Assembly (NCBI RefSeq): GCF_026163695.1 | Contig: NZ_JAOTID010000011.1 | Coordinates: forward strand, 62,001-126,000 | DNA from: Shumkonia mesophila | Lineage (GTDB): Bacteria > Pseudomonadota > Alphaproteobacteria > Rhodospirillales > Shumkoniaceae | Direction: 5' to 3' | DNA: 64,000 nucleotides | Part shown: piece by piece, positions 32,872-42,072 of the stretch | How the letters are laid out: every line of letters starts with the position of its first letter | How positions within the stretch are numbered: the first letter of the stretch is position 1 | Program-made: the position numbers and the translations under genes | The notes under the pieces: generated by a model | Database searches by the model: none | What the model saw: only the letters and a program-made list of their open reading frames with translations | Told to the model about the DNA's origin: nothing

Positions 32872-34101
32872 TTATCCCTCAGCCCGCCCGAAGATCAGCG
32901 ACGTGTTGATGCCGCCGAAGGCGAAGTTGTTGGACATCAGATAGGCGATCTCGATCCTGCGGCCGCGGTCGCGGAGATAGTCGAGGTTCGCGCACCGCGG
33001 GTCCACGGCGTCCAGGTTGGCGGTGTGGCAGAACCAGCCCTCGCGCATCATTTCGATGCCGAGCCAGGCCTCCAGCGCGCCGCACGCGCCCAGCGAATGG
33101 CCGAAATAGCTCTTGAGGGAGTGGATGGGAATCCGCTCGCCGAAAACCCGCTGCGTCGCTTGGCTTTCGGCGATGTCGCCCCATTCGGTGGCGGTGCCGT
33201 GGGCGTTGACGAAACCGATGTCCTCGGGCGCCAGGCCGGCGTCCTCGAGGGCCAGGCGCAGGGCGACCTCCATGGTCTCGGCCTGCGGCTGGGTGACATG
33301 GGCGCCATCCGAGTTGGTGCCGAAGCCGACGATTTCGGCATAGACGGTGGCGCCCCGCGCCAGCGCGCGCTCCCGTTCCTCGAGGATCAGCGTCGTGGCG
33401 CCCTCGCCGATGACCAGGCCGTCGCGGTCCTTGTCGAAGGGACGCGGCGAGCGTTCGGGGGAGTCGTTCATTGTCGAGGTGGCGTAGAGGGTGTCGAAGA
33501 CGGCGGATTCCGTGATGTCGAGTTCCTCGGCGCCGCCCGCGATCATGACGTCGGCCTTGCCGAAGCGGATGGCCTCGGCGGCATAGCCGATGGCCTGACT
33601 GCCCGAGGTGCAGGCGCTGGACGTGGTGATGATGCGTCCGGTGACGCCGAAGAACAGGCTGATGTTCACCGCCGCGGTGTGGCTCATCATCTGGATGTAG
33701 CTGGTGGCGTTGAGGCTCTTCGAGGTGCCGTGCATCATCAATTCGGCGAAGGCCAGCACCGGGGCCGGGCTGCCGAACGACGACCCGAAGGCGATGCCGG
33801 TGCGTCCCGACGTCAGGATGGGATCGTCGAGAAGGCCGGCGTCGGCCAGCGCCTTCTCGGTGGCGAACACGGCCATGCGCGCCACCGGGCCCATGGTTCG
33901 CGTCTTCTTCCGGGGATAGCGGTCGTCGAAGGAGAAGTCCGCCACCGGCGCGGCGAGGCGGGTGTGGATGCCGGCGAAGCGTTCCCACTCGGCCATGTGG
34001 CGCACGCCGGTCCGCCCCTCGGCCAGGGCCGCCCGGATGGTCGGCCAGTCGTTGCCGAGCGCGGTGACGCCCTGCATGCCGGTGACGACGACGCGCCGCA
34101 T
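32872..34101 (-). CDS. Beta-ketoacyl-ACP synthase (FabF type), aryl-polyene cluster
   Basis: The 409-residue thiolase-fold ketosynthase has the catalytic Cys in SSACTSGSQ (near residue 165), the two active-site histidines in VNAHGTAT and KSYFGHSLGA, and the C-terminal glycine-rich NNFAFGGINTSL. It condenses an acyl starter with malonyl-ACP. In aryl polyene systems two ketosynthases extend the chain, and this one ends the operon. The ATG at 34101 overlaps the reductase stop (TGATG). It is full length and has the complete catalytic triad, so it is expected to be active. Confidence 0.92.
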   Translation of the reverse strand: MRRVVVTGMQGVTALGNDWPTIRAALAEGRTGVRHMAEWERFAGIHTRLAAPVADFSFDDRYPRKKTRTMGPVARMAVFATEKALADAGLLDDPILTSGRTGIAFGSSFGSPAPVLAFAELMMHGTSKSLNATSYIQMMSHTAAVNISLFFGVTGRIITTSSACTSGSQAIGYAAEAIRFGKADVMIAGGAEELDITESAVFDTLYATSTMNDSPERSPRPFDKDRDGLVIGEGATTLILEERERALARGATVYAEIVGFGTNSDGAHVTQPQAETMEVALRLALEDAGLAPEDIGFVNAHGTATEWGDIAESQATQRVFGERIPIHSLKSYFGHSLGACGALEAWLGIEMMREGWFCHTANLDAVDPRCANLDYLRDRGRRIEIAYLMSNNFAFGGINTSLIFGRAEG

Positions 34102-34826
34102 CACACCATGCCCCCGTTGACCGAAACCACCTGCCGGGTCACGTAGCCGGCGTCGTCCGACACCAGAAAGGCGACGACGGCCGCGACGTCCTCGGGCGTG
34201 CCCAGGCGGCGCATCGGAATCAGCCGCATCATCTCCTCGCGCGGCATGTCCGCCACCATCTGGGTGTCGATGATCCCCGGCGCCACGCAGTTGACGGTGA
34301 TGGCGCGCTTGGCCAGTTCGATGGCCAAGGCCTTGGCGGCGCCGATGATTCCCGCCTTGGCGGCGCTGTAGTTGACCTGGCCGCGGTTGCCGACCAGGCC
34401 GGAGACCGAGGAAAGGGCGACGATCCGCCCGCCCTTGCGGGCCGAAACCATCGGCATCACCGTCGGCCGCAGCACGTTGTAGAAGCCGTCGAGGTTGGTG
34501 CCGAGAACGCTATCCCACTCGTCGTCCTCCATGGCGGGAAAGGCGTTGTCGCGGGCCATCCCGGCGCACAGCACGATGCCCCAGTAGGCGCCATGCGCCT
34601 CGATGTCGGCTTCGAGCGCCGCGCGGCAGCCGGCGCGGTCGGCGATGTCGAAACCGAGGATGCGCCCGTCCGACCCTGCCTTGCGGATCTCGGCCAGGGT
34701 CTCCTCGGCGCCCTCGATATCGGATCGGCAGTGGACGACGACGGCGGAGGCCTGGCGGGCGAGGCGGACGGCGATGGCCCGTCCGATGCCCTTGCTGGCT
34801 CCCGTGACCAGCACGGTTTTGGTCAT
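34101..34826 (-). CDS. 3-oxoacyl-ACP reductase (FabG-like SDR), aryl-polyene cluster
   Basis: The 241-residue short-chain dehydrogenase has the NADPH-binding TGASKGIGRAI at the N-terminus, the catalytic Ser/Tyr/Lys in SSVSGLVGNRGQVNYSAAKAG, and the C-terminal VNGGMV typical of FabG. It reduces the beta-keto group on ACP-bound intermediates. In the cluster it acts with the ketosynthases and dehydratases. It overlaps both neighbours: four bases with the dehydratase upstream and one with the ketosynthase downstream. It lies inside the aryl polyene cluster and is probably specific to it. Confidence 0.93.
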   Translation of the reverse strand: MTKTVLVTGASKGIGRAIAVRLARQASAVVVHCRSDIEGAEETLAEIRKAGSDGRILGFDIADRAGCRAALEADIEAHGAYWGIVLCAGMARDNAFPAMEDDEWDSVLGTNLDGFYNVLRPTVMPMVSARKGGRIVALSSVSGLVGNRGQVNYSAAKAGIIGAAKALAIELAKRAITVNCVAPGIIDTQMVADMPREEMMRLIPMRRLGTPEDVAAVVAFLVSDDAGYVTRQVVSVNGGMV

Positions 34827-35275
34827 TCTCTCCCTCCGAAGGTGCCCAGGTTCTTGGGCTGGTAAACGTTCAACCGGGCTTGCGCGACCACGGCGCCGGT
34901 GCGCCGGATTTCGCAGTCGAAGCAGGCCATCTCGTCGTCGCGCAGGGCGACGCGGGCCGAGATTTCCAGCCGGTCGCCGATACGGAAAAAAGGCACCTGC
35001 GCCTCGAACCGCCGCGTGCCCAAGAGGAACCCGACGCGGACGGCTTCCCCCGCCGCCAACGCCTCGGCGCCGGCGAAGGCGCCGCAGGCCTGGGCCATGA
35101 GCTCGATCCCCACATGCGCGGGAACGCCGTCGCCGGCGAGGAACGGGTGGCCGGCGCCGATGGTGGCGGCGGCCAGCACGCCGTCGGCGTCGTAGCCGAT
35201 CACCTCGTCCAGCAGCACCATCGGCGGGGCGTGGGGCAACAGGCGTTCGACAGGCCAGGGACAGGGGATCACCAT
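34823..35275 (-). CDS. Hotdog-fold 3-hydroxyacyl-ACP dehydratase, aryl-polyene cluster (ApeP-like)
   Basis: The 150-residue protein starts VIPCPWPVERLLPHAPPMVL and continues GHPFLAGDGVPAHVGIELMA, where a catalytic Glu lies in the long hotdog helix. The rest forms the hotdog sheet (AQVPFFRIGDRLEISARVA). It resembles the FabA/FabZ-like dehydratases of aryl polyene clusters, which introduce each trans double bond. The ATG at 35275 overlaps the upstream ketosynthase stop by seven bases; a GTG at 35272 is possible. A second smaller hotdog protein is at 42069, and described systems use the two together. Confidence 0.85.
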   Translation of the reverse strand: MVIPCPWPVERLLPHAPPMVLLDEVIGYDADGVLAAATIGAGHPFLAGDGVPAHVGIELMAQACGAFAGAEALAAGEAVRVGFLLGTRRFEAQVPFFRIGDRLEISARVALRDDEMACFDCEIRRTGAVVAQARLNVYQPKNLGTFGGRE

Positions 35276-36465
35276 CCCCTCCCCAGCACCAGGCCGCAGT
35301 TGGAGCCGCCGAAGCCGAACGAATTGCTGAGGGCGGCGACCCTGGGGGCGTCCGGCAGGCGGTCGTCCGTCGTCGCCAGCCGGATCGGCGCCAGCGCCGT
35401 GTCCGCCGCGCCGTCCCACAGGTGGGGCGGCAGCCGCCGGCCGGGATTGAAGCGGGGATGGAGCGTGAGCCACAGGAAGGCGGCCTCGATGGCCCCCGCC
35501 GCCCCCAGCGTGTGGCCGGTCATGGCCTTGGTCGAGCTGCACGGCGTCGTTTCGCCGAACAGCGCGCAAACGGCCTTGGATTCCATGATGTCGTTGAGCG
35601 GCGTCGCGGTGCCGTGCAGGTTGACGTAACGGATGTCGTCGCGGCTTAGGCCGGCGTCGGCGAGGGCCGCCCGCATGGCGTCCAAGGCGCCTTTTCCCTC
35701 CGGATCGGGGGCGCTGATGTGATGGGCGTCGGAGGTTTCGCCGATGCCCAGCAGGGCGATCTCCGACGGTTCGCGGGTCATCAGGAAAACCGCTCCCCCT
35801 TCGCCGATGGTGATGCCGTCGCGGTTGGCGCTGAAGGGGTTGCAGCGCCCGGCCGAAACGGATTCCAGGGCCGAGAATCCGGCCAAAGTGAGGCGGCACA
35901 GGGTATCCACCCCGCCGACCACCGCGGCGTCGCAAAGCCCGGCAGCGATCAGCCGCCTCGCCGAGGCGAACGTCTTGGCCCCGGACGAGCATGCCGTCGC
36001 CACCACATAGGCGGGACCCTCCGTCTCCAGCCAGCGGGCGGCGAAGGAGGCGGCGCTGCCGACCTCCTGCTGGCGGTAGTCGAAATCGGCCGGCCACCGG
36101 CCGGTTTCCCGATACGCCGCCAGCGCGGCCTCGCCTTCGGCCATCCCCGAGGTGCTGGTGCCAAGCACGATGGCGATGCGATCGCGGCCATATCGGCGCG
36201 CCGCCGCTTCGATATCGGCACGGATTTCCGAAAGAAGCGCCGCCAGGAGACGGTTGTTGCGGCTGTCGAAACGGGAAAACGCCGGCGGCAGCGCCGGCAG
36301 CGGGCGCTCGATGGCCCCGACGACGGCCGCGCGCCCCGGCCGAACCTCCTTGCCGGGCCGCAGCGTTTCCCGGCTGCCCGCAAACAGCAGGGGGGCGACC
36401 TCCTGCTTGCCGAGACCGAGGGACGCGCCGATCCCCACCGCGTTGAGGTAAAGCGGCGGGCTCAT
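35269..36465 (-). CDS. Beta-ketoacyl-ACP synthase (second), aryl-polyene cluster (ApeO-like)
   Basis: The 398-residue ketosynthase has the active-site Cys in VATACSSGAKTF, histidines in VNLHGTATPLND and KAMTGHTLGAAG, and a C-terminal NSFGFGGSNCGLVLG. It differs enough from the first ketosynthase to suggest a distinct role; in characterized systems one ketosynthase primes and another forms a heterodimer with a chain-length factor (present at 45602). Start ATG at 36465 overlaps the upstream lipoprotein stop (ATGA). It has no extra domains. Confidence 0.9.
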   Translation of the reverse strand: MSPPLYLNAVGIGASLGLGKQEVAPLLFAGSRETLRPGKEVRPGRAAVVGAIERPLPALPPAFSRFDSRNNRLLAALLSEIRADIEAAARRYGRDRIAIVLGTSTSGMAEGEAALAAYRETGRWPADFDYRQQEVGSAASFAARWLETEGPAYVVATACSSGAKTFASARRLIAAGLCDAAVVGGVDTLCRLTLAGFSALESVSAGRCNPFSANRDGITIGEGGAVFLMTREPSEIALLGIGETSDAHHISAPDPEGKGALDAMRAALADAGLSRDDIRYVNLHGTATPLNDIMESKAVCALFGETTPCSSTKAMTGHTLGAAGAIEAAFLWLTLHPRFNPGRRLPPHLWDGAADTALAPIRLATTDDRLPDAPRVAALSNSFGFGGSNCGLVLGRGW

Positions 36466-37013
36466 CGCGGCGCCGCCTGCGACTGGACCTGGATTTCGTA
36501 CCGCCGAGCATGGTTCGTCAGCGTTGCCGCGCCGGCCCACGGATCGGCGTCGCGGGTGATCGAGATGATCTCCGTCATTCCCTGCCGGACGGAGCGCGAC
36601 GTGCCCGTCGCCAGGATGTCGGCGCCGCGCAGGCCCCGGCGGATGCTTTCCTCCGGCCAGAACAGAAGAACGATGTCGGCCAGGACATTCTCCGGCGGCA
36701 GGGCTTCCGGCAGCCAGGGCGCCCGCTCGACCTCCAGGCGGACGCCATCCCACGCGACGGTCATCGCGCGCCGGCCGAGGACGTCGGTGCAAACCAGGAA
36801 AAGACGGTCGGGGGCGACGCTGAGGCGGCCTTCGAAAACGGACGTGGTGCCCTCGTATCGCGCGGTGACGAGTTGCGCCGCCTCCACCCGGCGCTCCAGC
36901 GCGGACGGGGGCGGGAGTTCAAGCTCCACGCCGGGGGCCACGAGGACGCTTTCCGGCAAGCGAGGAACGGAAGAAGCGCAGCCCGCAAGGGTGACGGCGA
37001 GGATGATAGTCAT
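36462..37013 (-). CDS. DUF3261-like lipoprotein, aryl-polyene cluster (ApeN-like)
   Basis: The protein has a lipobox TLAGC near the N-terminus (MTIILAVTLAGCASS from the chosen ATG at 37013). The body fits the DUF3261 lipoproteins of aryl polyene clusters: VTARYEGTTSVFEGRLSV, then LFLVCTDVLGRRAMTVAW. In that setting it is thought to help insert or receive the product at the outer membrane. The chosen start gives a signal without positive charge. Upstream starts (TTG at 37025 or ATG at 37052) would add an arginine, so the real protein may be 4-13 residues longer. The gap to the exporter stop at 37090 is the only loose junction of the operon. Confidence 0.8.
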   Translation of the reverse strand: MTIILAVTLAGCASSVPRLPESVLVAPGVELELPPPSALERRVEAAQLVTARYEGTTSVFEGRLSVAPDRLFLVCTDVLGRRAMTVAWDGVRLEVERAPWLPEALPPENVLADIVLLFWPEESIRRGLRGADILATGTSRSVRQGMTEIISITRDADPWAGAATLTNHARRYEIQVQSQAAPR

Positions 37014-37089
37014 AACGACGCGCAAGACGGGAACTTCGACCTCATGTTGCATCTGTACTCTATACAACTCCTGGGACCGCCTCCACCTT

Positions 37090-39396
37090 CTATCGCGGGC
37101 GTCCCGATGCCGCACCGGGCGCCGCCAGGAAGGCGATGGCGATGCCCGTCAGCATGGTGATGCCGAAGGTCTGGACGGCGGCGGTGTGGCTGAAGGCCAG
37201 CAATCCGAACGACAGCATCGTGGTCAGGGTGGCCAGCGTCACCGCCGTCAACGTGGCGGCCTCGCCATCGCCGTCCTCGGCGCAGAAGATCGCGTAGTCG
37301 ACGCCGATGGCCAGCACGAGAACCAGCGCCATGGCGGCGAAGAAGGTGAACGGCAGGCCGCACAGGGCGAGCAGGGCGGGGGCCAGAAGCACGGCGGCCG
37401 ACGGCGGCGCCATGATGCGCAGGCCACCCCGCCATCCATGCCGCACCGCCAGAAGCGGCACCATCAGGAGGATGGAGGCGCCGAGCAGCCACACCGCCTG
37501 GCGGCGGTAGCTGCCGAGAAGGGCCGTCACGTCCGCCGCCGGATCGATGAAGCGTACGCCGGGCAAGCCGTCGCCGGCGCGACGCGCCGCCGCGGGGTCG
37601 GCCAGCCCCTGGAGCGCGACGACATGGAGGGCGCCATCCTTCGTGCCGTCGAGGACGAGCGCGTCGAGGAACGCGGCTTGGCCGGTGGCGCGCACCCGGC
37701 GCAGGTCCAGGAAACCGTCCGCGCGCCGTTCGCCGGGGCCGGGCGTCATGCCGAGGCGATCCTGCAAGGCGGCCAACTGCGATCTTTCCAGCCGCTCTTC
37801 GATCAGGCGGCGATTCTCGCTCTGCCGGGCCATCGACGGCACGAAATCGGCCGGAGACCGCCACCCGGCGAGGGCACCCGCCTCGACGAGGGGCGCCAGC
37901 CTGGCGGCGAGAACCTCCTCGCCGGCAAGGGCTTCCTCGTCATCCTTGGCCTCGACCAGGAAGAACTGGCCCGCCGTATCGATGCCGGCGAGGCGCTGGA
38001 TCTCGTTTTGCTCGGAAACCAGGTGGGCGGGCAGGTCCTGCTGCCGCCGGATGTCGTCTTCGGTCCTCATCGTCGAGAACCCGACCACGCCGACGGCAAG
38101 CGCGGCGATGGCCGCCGTCATGCGCACTCGCCGCAGCCCGTCCTCCGTCCACAGCCGATGCGTCAGCGCCGCCATGCGCCGCCATGCCGCCGGCAGCGGG
38201 CGCGGGCGCACCCGGTCGAGCAGCGGAAACCACAGGATGACCGTCAGCAGCGAGGCCGCCACGCCGACGACGGAAAAGACCGCGACCTGCCGCAGGCCGG
38301 GATAGGGCGCGATGGCGAGCGCGCAATAGCCGATGGCCGTGGTCCCGGCCCCAAGGAGCATGCCCGGCAGGACGCGGCGCAGCCGTTCCACCGGCTCGGC
38401 GCGTGGTGTGAAGACCTGCGTGAAATAGTGGACGCCGTAGTCGACGGTGACGCCGATCAGGCCGGCGCCGAACAGAAGGACCGCGACGTGCGGGGTTCCG
38501 AACGCAAGCAGGGATGCCGACAGCGCGGCAACAAGGCCGGCCAAGATCGACAGCACGCCCAGGACCAGGGGCGTGACCGAGCGGAAGGCCAACAGCATCA
38601 GGGCGATGGCGCCGATGATGGCGCAGGCGGTAATTGCCGAGGCCTCGGCGAGGGCTTCGCTGGCGCCGGCGCGGGCATAGAAGATCGTGCCCAGGCGGAG
38701 AACGGAAAGCCCTTCCGCAGGGGCGCCGGCGGCGGCCATCGCCGCATCCCAGGCCCGCTGAAAACGGCCCTGGAATTCCAGCGCGAAGGGGTCGCCGGCA
38801 AGCGATCCCGAAACGACGATCCATACCCGGCCGTCGTCTCGGATGGTCAACAGCCCGTCGTCGGGGAAGGCTTGGCCGCCGAGGCCCGGAAGGCCTTTCA
38901 GGAATTCCGGGAACAACAGGAACGGGTCGTTCCTGAGCAGCCGGGAGTCGGCGAAACTGGCGAATCCATAAATCTGCGACAGCGCGCGATTGACGATGTC
39001 CTGCCCGCGGTCCCCAAGAAGCAGCCGGCGGTCGGCGTCCGAGAGCAGGCCCGCCCGGTACGGAAAGTACGCCGCGCCCAGGCGGGCGGCGGCCGTGGAA
39101 TCCGGAACGGCATCCGCAGGCGACAGCACGCCGGAACGCGCCAGGCTCGCCGCCATCTCCGTGGCGGCCAGGCGGGCGAGGCCGCGGTCGCGGTGGCCCA
39201 CCAGGACCACGATCCGGCGGGCGACCAGGTCGGTCATGGCCTGTTTGGCGCGCGCGACCGCCGGATCGTGATCGGCGACCGGCAGCAACGCCATGAGGTC
39301 GGTCCGGAAAGGCGCGCCGTCGGCGAAGCGCCAGCCAAGATAGCCGGCGGCGGCGACGATCGCCCCCAGCCAGAGGATGGCCAGCCGGCGCCTCAT
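37090..39396 (-). CDS. MMPL/RND-type exporter, aryl-polyene cluster (ApeM-like)
   Basis: The 768-residue protein has the RND/MMPL topology: one helix, a large periplasmic domain (about 30-250), five or six helices, a second loop and a second helix set. Motifs GVTVDYGVHYF and AIGVDYAIFCAED mark the two proton-relay regions in helices equivalent to TM4 and TM10. It likely exports the aryl polyene lipid from the inner membrane to the periplasm, with the LolA-like carrier and the DUF3261-like lipoprotein. Four-base overlap with the LolA-like gene upstream. Confidence 0.88.
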   Translation of the reverse strand: MRRRLAILWLGAIVAAAGYLGWRFADGAPFRTDLMALLPVADHDPAVARAKQAMTDLVARRIVVLVGHRDRGLARLAATEMAASLARSGVLSPADAVPDSTAAARLGAAYFPYRAGLLSDADRRLLLGDRGQDIVNRALSQIYGFASFADSRLLRNDPFLLFPEFLKGLPGLGGQAFPDDGLLTIRDDGRVWIVVSGSLAGDPFALEFQGRFQRAWDAAMAAAGAPAEGLSVLRLGTIFYARAGASEALAEASAITACAIIGAIALMLLAFRSVTPLVLGVLSILAGLVAALSASLLAFGTPHVAVLLFGAGLIGVTVDYGVHYFTQVFTPRAEPVERLRRVLPGMLLGAGTTAIGYCALAIAPYPGLRQVAVFSVVGVAASLLTVILWFPLLDRVRPRPLPAAWRRMAALTHRLWTEDGLRRVRMTAAIAALAVGVVGFSTMRTEDDIRRQQDLPAHLVSEQNEIQRLAGIDTAGQFFLVEAKDDEEALAGEEVLAARLAPLVEAGALAGWRSPADFVPSMARQSENRRLIEERLERSQLAALQDRLGMTPGPGERRADGFLDLRRVRATGQAAFLDALVLDGTKDGALHVVALQGLADPAAARRAGDGLPGVRFIDPAADVTALLGSYRRQAVWLLGASILLMVPLLAVRHGWRGGLRIMAPPSAAVLLAPALLALCGLPFTFFAAMALVLVLAIGVDYAIFCAEDGDGEAATLTAVTLATLTTMLSFGLLAFSHTAAVQTFGITMLTGIAIAFLAAPGAASGRPR

Positions 39397-39995
39397 CGGG
39401 CCGCCGATTGCAACAGGGCGGCTTCGTCCGGTTCGAGCGGCCCCGCCGACCGGCGCTGATCGGAGAACCGGATGCGGTCGAAGTCGCCCTCCTGCCTGTG
39501 GATTTCCACCGTTTCGACGAACTGGCCGACCTCGAGGTCCAGGCGCCGGAAGGGCACGGCCGCCGTCCCGCCGTTCGAAAGGGGAACCAGGGTCAGACGG
39601 TTTCCGTTGCGGGTCACCGCGAAGGCGGTTTCCAGGACGCCCAGGTTGCCGCTCAGCGCCGCGTCGAGCATCTGGTAAAGGCGGGACATCATAGGGACTT
39701 GGGAAACCGGCAGGCGCAGGGATTCCGTCCCCGCCGCCTGTTGCAGAAGACCGGCCGGCGTGACCACCGTCGTCACGGCGAAGGGCGATTGCACGGTCCA
39801 GATCAGGCCTTCGCCGGGGGCCAGGACAAACCGCCCCTCGGAGATCAGCGGCTTGGAAAAACCTTGCAGGTGGCGTTCCTGGACGAACTGCCCGCGCACG
39901 ATGTCACCCGGCCGGATGGCGGCGGGGTCCGCGTCTGCCGCGCCTGCCAAAAGGAACAGCGCGAGCAGCGCGGCGGGTATCCGGCCGAACGTCAC
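39393..39995 (-). CDS. LolA-like outer-membrane lipoprotein carrier, aryl-polyene cluster
   Basis: A 200-residue secreted protein with a signal peptide (GRIPAALLALFLLAGAADA). The LolA fold starts IVRGQFVQERHLQGFSKPL and continues SEGRFVLAPGEGLIWTVQSP. LolA carries hydrophobic lipid anchors across the periplasm. In aryl polyene clusters a LolA homologue is thought to carry the product. GTG at 39995 overlaps the thioesterase stop (GTGA). It has no lipobox. Its neighbours are the exporter downstream and the thioesterase upstream. Confidence 0.87.
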   Translation of the reverse strand: MTFGRIPAALLALFLLAGAADADPAAIRPGDIVRGQFVQERHLQGFSKPLISEGRFVLAPGEGLIWTVQSPFAVTTVVTPAGLLQQAAGTESLRLPVSQVPMMSRLYQMLDAALSGNLGVLETAFAVTRNGNRLTLVPLSNGGTAAVPFRRLDLEVGQFVETVEIHRQEGDFDRIRFSDQRRSAGPLEPDEAALLQSAAR

Positions 39996-40402
39996 GGCAG
40001 GAGACTCCGCACCTTCTCGCGAAGCACGGCCGGCGATTCGAACAGCATTTCCGACGTCGCCCCGTCCACCGCCACCTGCGTCGTCGTGGCCTTGGTCAGA
40101 ACGGCGCCCGACGCGGCATCGGTGATCCGGTAGGTGATCCGCAGGCGGTTCTCGTACTCCGCGAGGCGGGCTTCGACGCTGATTTCCTGTCCGAACTGGA
40201 TGGCCCGCACGTACTTGACGTGGAGCTCGACGACCGGCCACAGGTAGCCGGACTCCTTCATTTCGACGTAGTTGTATCCGATGGCGTCGAGCAGCGCGCA
40301 GCGGGCCTGTTCCAGGAAACGCACATAGCTTCCGTGCCAGACCACCTGCATGGGATCGAGGTCGTAGAATTGCACCTTGATGGCAACGGCGGCCGCGATC
40401 AT
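39992..40402 (-). CDS. 4-hydroxybenzoyl-CoA-type thioesterase, aryl-polyene cluster
   Basis: The 136-residue hotdog enzyme has the catalytic Asp in VQFYDLDPMQVVWHGSYVRF, followed by the helix EQARCALLDAIGYNYVEMK. This is the standard YbgC/4HBT layout (D-x-x-G-x-V-x-H-x-x-Y pattern with substitutions). It probably releases aryl or acyl groups from ACP or CoA in the cluster. ATG at 40402 overlaps the glycosyltransferase-acyltransferase stop (ATGA). No signal peptide. Confidence 0.88.
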   Translation of the reverse strand: MIAAAVAIKVQFYDLDPMQVVWHGSYVRFLEQARCALLDAIGYNYVEMKESGYLWPVVELHVKYVRAIQFGQEISVEARLAEYENRLRITYRITDAASGAVLTKATTTQVAVDGATSEMLFESPAVLREKVRSLLP

Positions 40403-42072
40403 CGGGGGGGCGACTCCTTGATGGCGAAATCGAAGAAATTGTACCACTGGAACGGGTCGAAAAGACATTCCGCCTCGAGCCGGCGGGCGTAGCCGGCGAC
40501 GTAGCCGGCCAGCGCCGTTTCGCGGGCGCCGCGCGGCAGCGCAATCCGGTCGCTGAACGGCTCCAGCCGGGCTTTCCAGCCCGCACCCTCGCGGCGGCAG
40601 AAGAACAGGTAGACCGGGCATTCCAGCAGCGAACCGAGCAGCCATGGCCCCTGCGGGAAAGGCGCGACGCCGCCAAGGAAGGGGGCGGCGCAGACCCGGC
40701 CCTGCGAAAGGACCGGCACCCGATCGCCGGCGATGGCCACCCACTCGCCGCGGGCGATCCGCTCGCGCAGCGCGATCGCCATGTCGGGGCCGACGTCGGT
40801 GACCTGCATGACCTGTCCGGCCTCGCGGTCGCGGAAGCGCGCGACCAGCCGGTTGTAATGCTCGGCGTTGCGGCTGTGGGCCAGCACGGTCAGGCGGCGG
40901 CGCAGGTCGGGACGCATGAGGGCGCGCGCCAGTTCGACATTGCCGACGTGCGAGACGACCAGCAGGGCACCGCGCGGATCGGCCGCCGCGCGTTCCAGCG
41001 TCTGCGGATCGTCGATGGCCATGGCAGACGATGGGATTCCGCCCGTCCACGCCGCGAAGGCATCGAGGGCGCGCGACGCGAAATTCATGACGTGCCGATA
41101 GCCGTGCCACCAGGCGATGCGGCGGGGCGATCCCGCGACGGCGAAGGCGCGCGCGAGAAAATCGAGCGAGGCGCGTCGCTGGGTTTCGCCCGTGACGTAG
41201 AAGTAGAGGACGATCGGCGCCATCACCGCGCGGCAGCCGCCGCGCCCGAGCAGGCGATAGGCGGCGGCGATGAACCGCAGGCCCCAGAACGCTCCCCGCT
41301 CGCGCAGCTGGGCCCAGTGGGCCGTCGCTTCCAGCGGCGGGGGACGGTGGCGCAGGATGGAGGGGAGGCGAAACAGCGCGGTCAGGACGAGGCGGGTGTG
41401 CATCCAGGTGATGCGCAGGTTGTCGGCGAGGAGATCGAAGTTGGAAAGGTTGCCGGGCGGATAGGTGACGCGCACCGGCACCATGACCGGGGGCACGCCC
41501 CGCCAGAACAGGCGGACCATGATCTCGGTATCGAAATCCATGCGCCGGCCCAGCTTTTCGGCGGCGAGCAGGCGGCCGACCTCGTCCAACGGATAAACGC
41601 GCAGGCCGCACATGCTGTCGGTGATGCGAAACGACAGGGTTTCCACGAAGACCCATACGTGGGTCGCCCAGCGGCCGATCCGGCGGCTGCGCGGCACCGA
41701 GGCGTCATAGGCGGGATACCCGCTTACCACGGCGTGGGGGTGCGCGCGGGCGCGCGCCAGCAGTTCGGGAAGGGCGCCGAGATCGTGCTGGCCGTCGGCA
41801 TCCGCCTGAACGGCGTGGGTGAAGCCGCCGGCGATGGCGTGCCGGAACCCTTCCGCGACCGCGGCGCCCTTGCCCTGGTTGACCGCCAGGCGATGGACGG
41901 TCACGCCATCGGAAGGGGCGTCGAGGGAGGCAATGGCGGCGGCGGCCGGCTCGTCGCTGCCGTCGTCGATGACGAAGACGGGCAGGCCCAGGGCCCGCAG
42001 GCGGCCGACGATGTCCGGCAACGCTTGCCAGTGGTTTCGGCTGGGCACAATGGCGCATGGCCTGATCGTCAC
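40399..42072 (-). CDS. Glycosyltransferase (GT2)-acyltransferase (LpxL-like) fusion, aryl-polyene cluster
   Basis: A 557-residue two-domain protein. Residues 1-230 form a GT2 glycosyltransferase (FVIDDGSDEP, then AVQADADGQHDLG with the D-x-D metal site). The C-terminal part (about 260-540) is an LpxL/HtrB-like acyltransferase with LLVVSHVGNVELARALMRP, in which the His and a downstream acidic residue take part in catalysis. Aryl polyene clusters encode this fusion to build the glycolipid anchor. GTG at 42072 overlaps the dehydratase stop (GTGA). Membrane association is likely through the acyltransferase half. Confidence 0.88.
   Translation of the reverse strand: MTIRPCAIVPSRNHWQALPDIVGRLRALGLPVFVIDDGSDEPAAAAIASLDAPSDGVTVHRLAVNQGKGAAVAEGFRHAIAGGFTHAVQADADGQHDLGALPELLARARAHPHAVVSGYPAYDASVPRSRRIGRWATHVWVFVETLSFRITDSMCGLRVYPLDEVGRLLAAEKLGRRMDFDTEIMVRLFWRGVPPVMVPVRVTYPPGNLSNFDLLADNLRITWMHTRLVLTALFRLPSILRHRPPPLEATAHWAQLRERGAFWGLRFIAAAYRLLGRGGCRAVMAPIVLYFYVTGETQRRASLDFLARAFAVAGSPRRIAWWHGYRHVMNFASRALDAFAAWTGGIPSSAMAIDDPQTLERAAADPRGALLVVSHVGNVELARALMRPDLRRRLTVLAHSRNAEHYNRLVARFRDREAGQVMQVTDVGPDMAIALRERIARGEWVAIAGDRVPVLSQGRVCAAPFLGGVAPFPQGPWLLGSLLECPVYLFFCRREGAGWKARLEPFSDRIALPRGARETALAGYVAGYARRLEAECLFDPFQWYNFFDFAIKESPPR

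Noticed and set aside
35719..39459. Plus-strand 1246-codon open frame
   Set aside because: It is antisense to the ketosynthase, lipoprotein and exporter genes. Its composition is Arg/Gly/Gln-rich, as expected for antisense frames in high-GC coding DNA.
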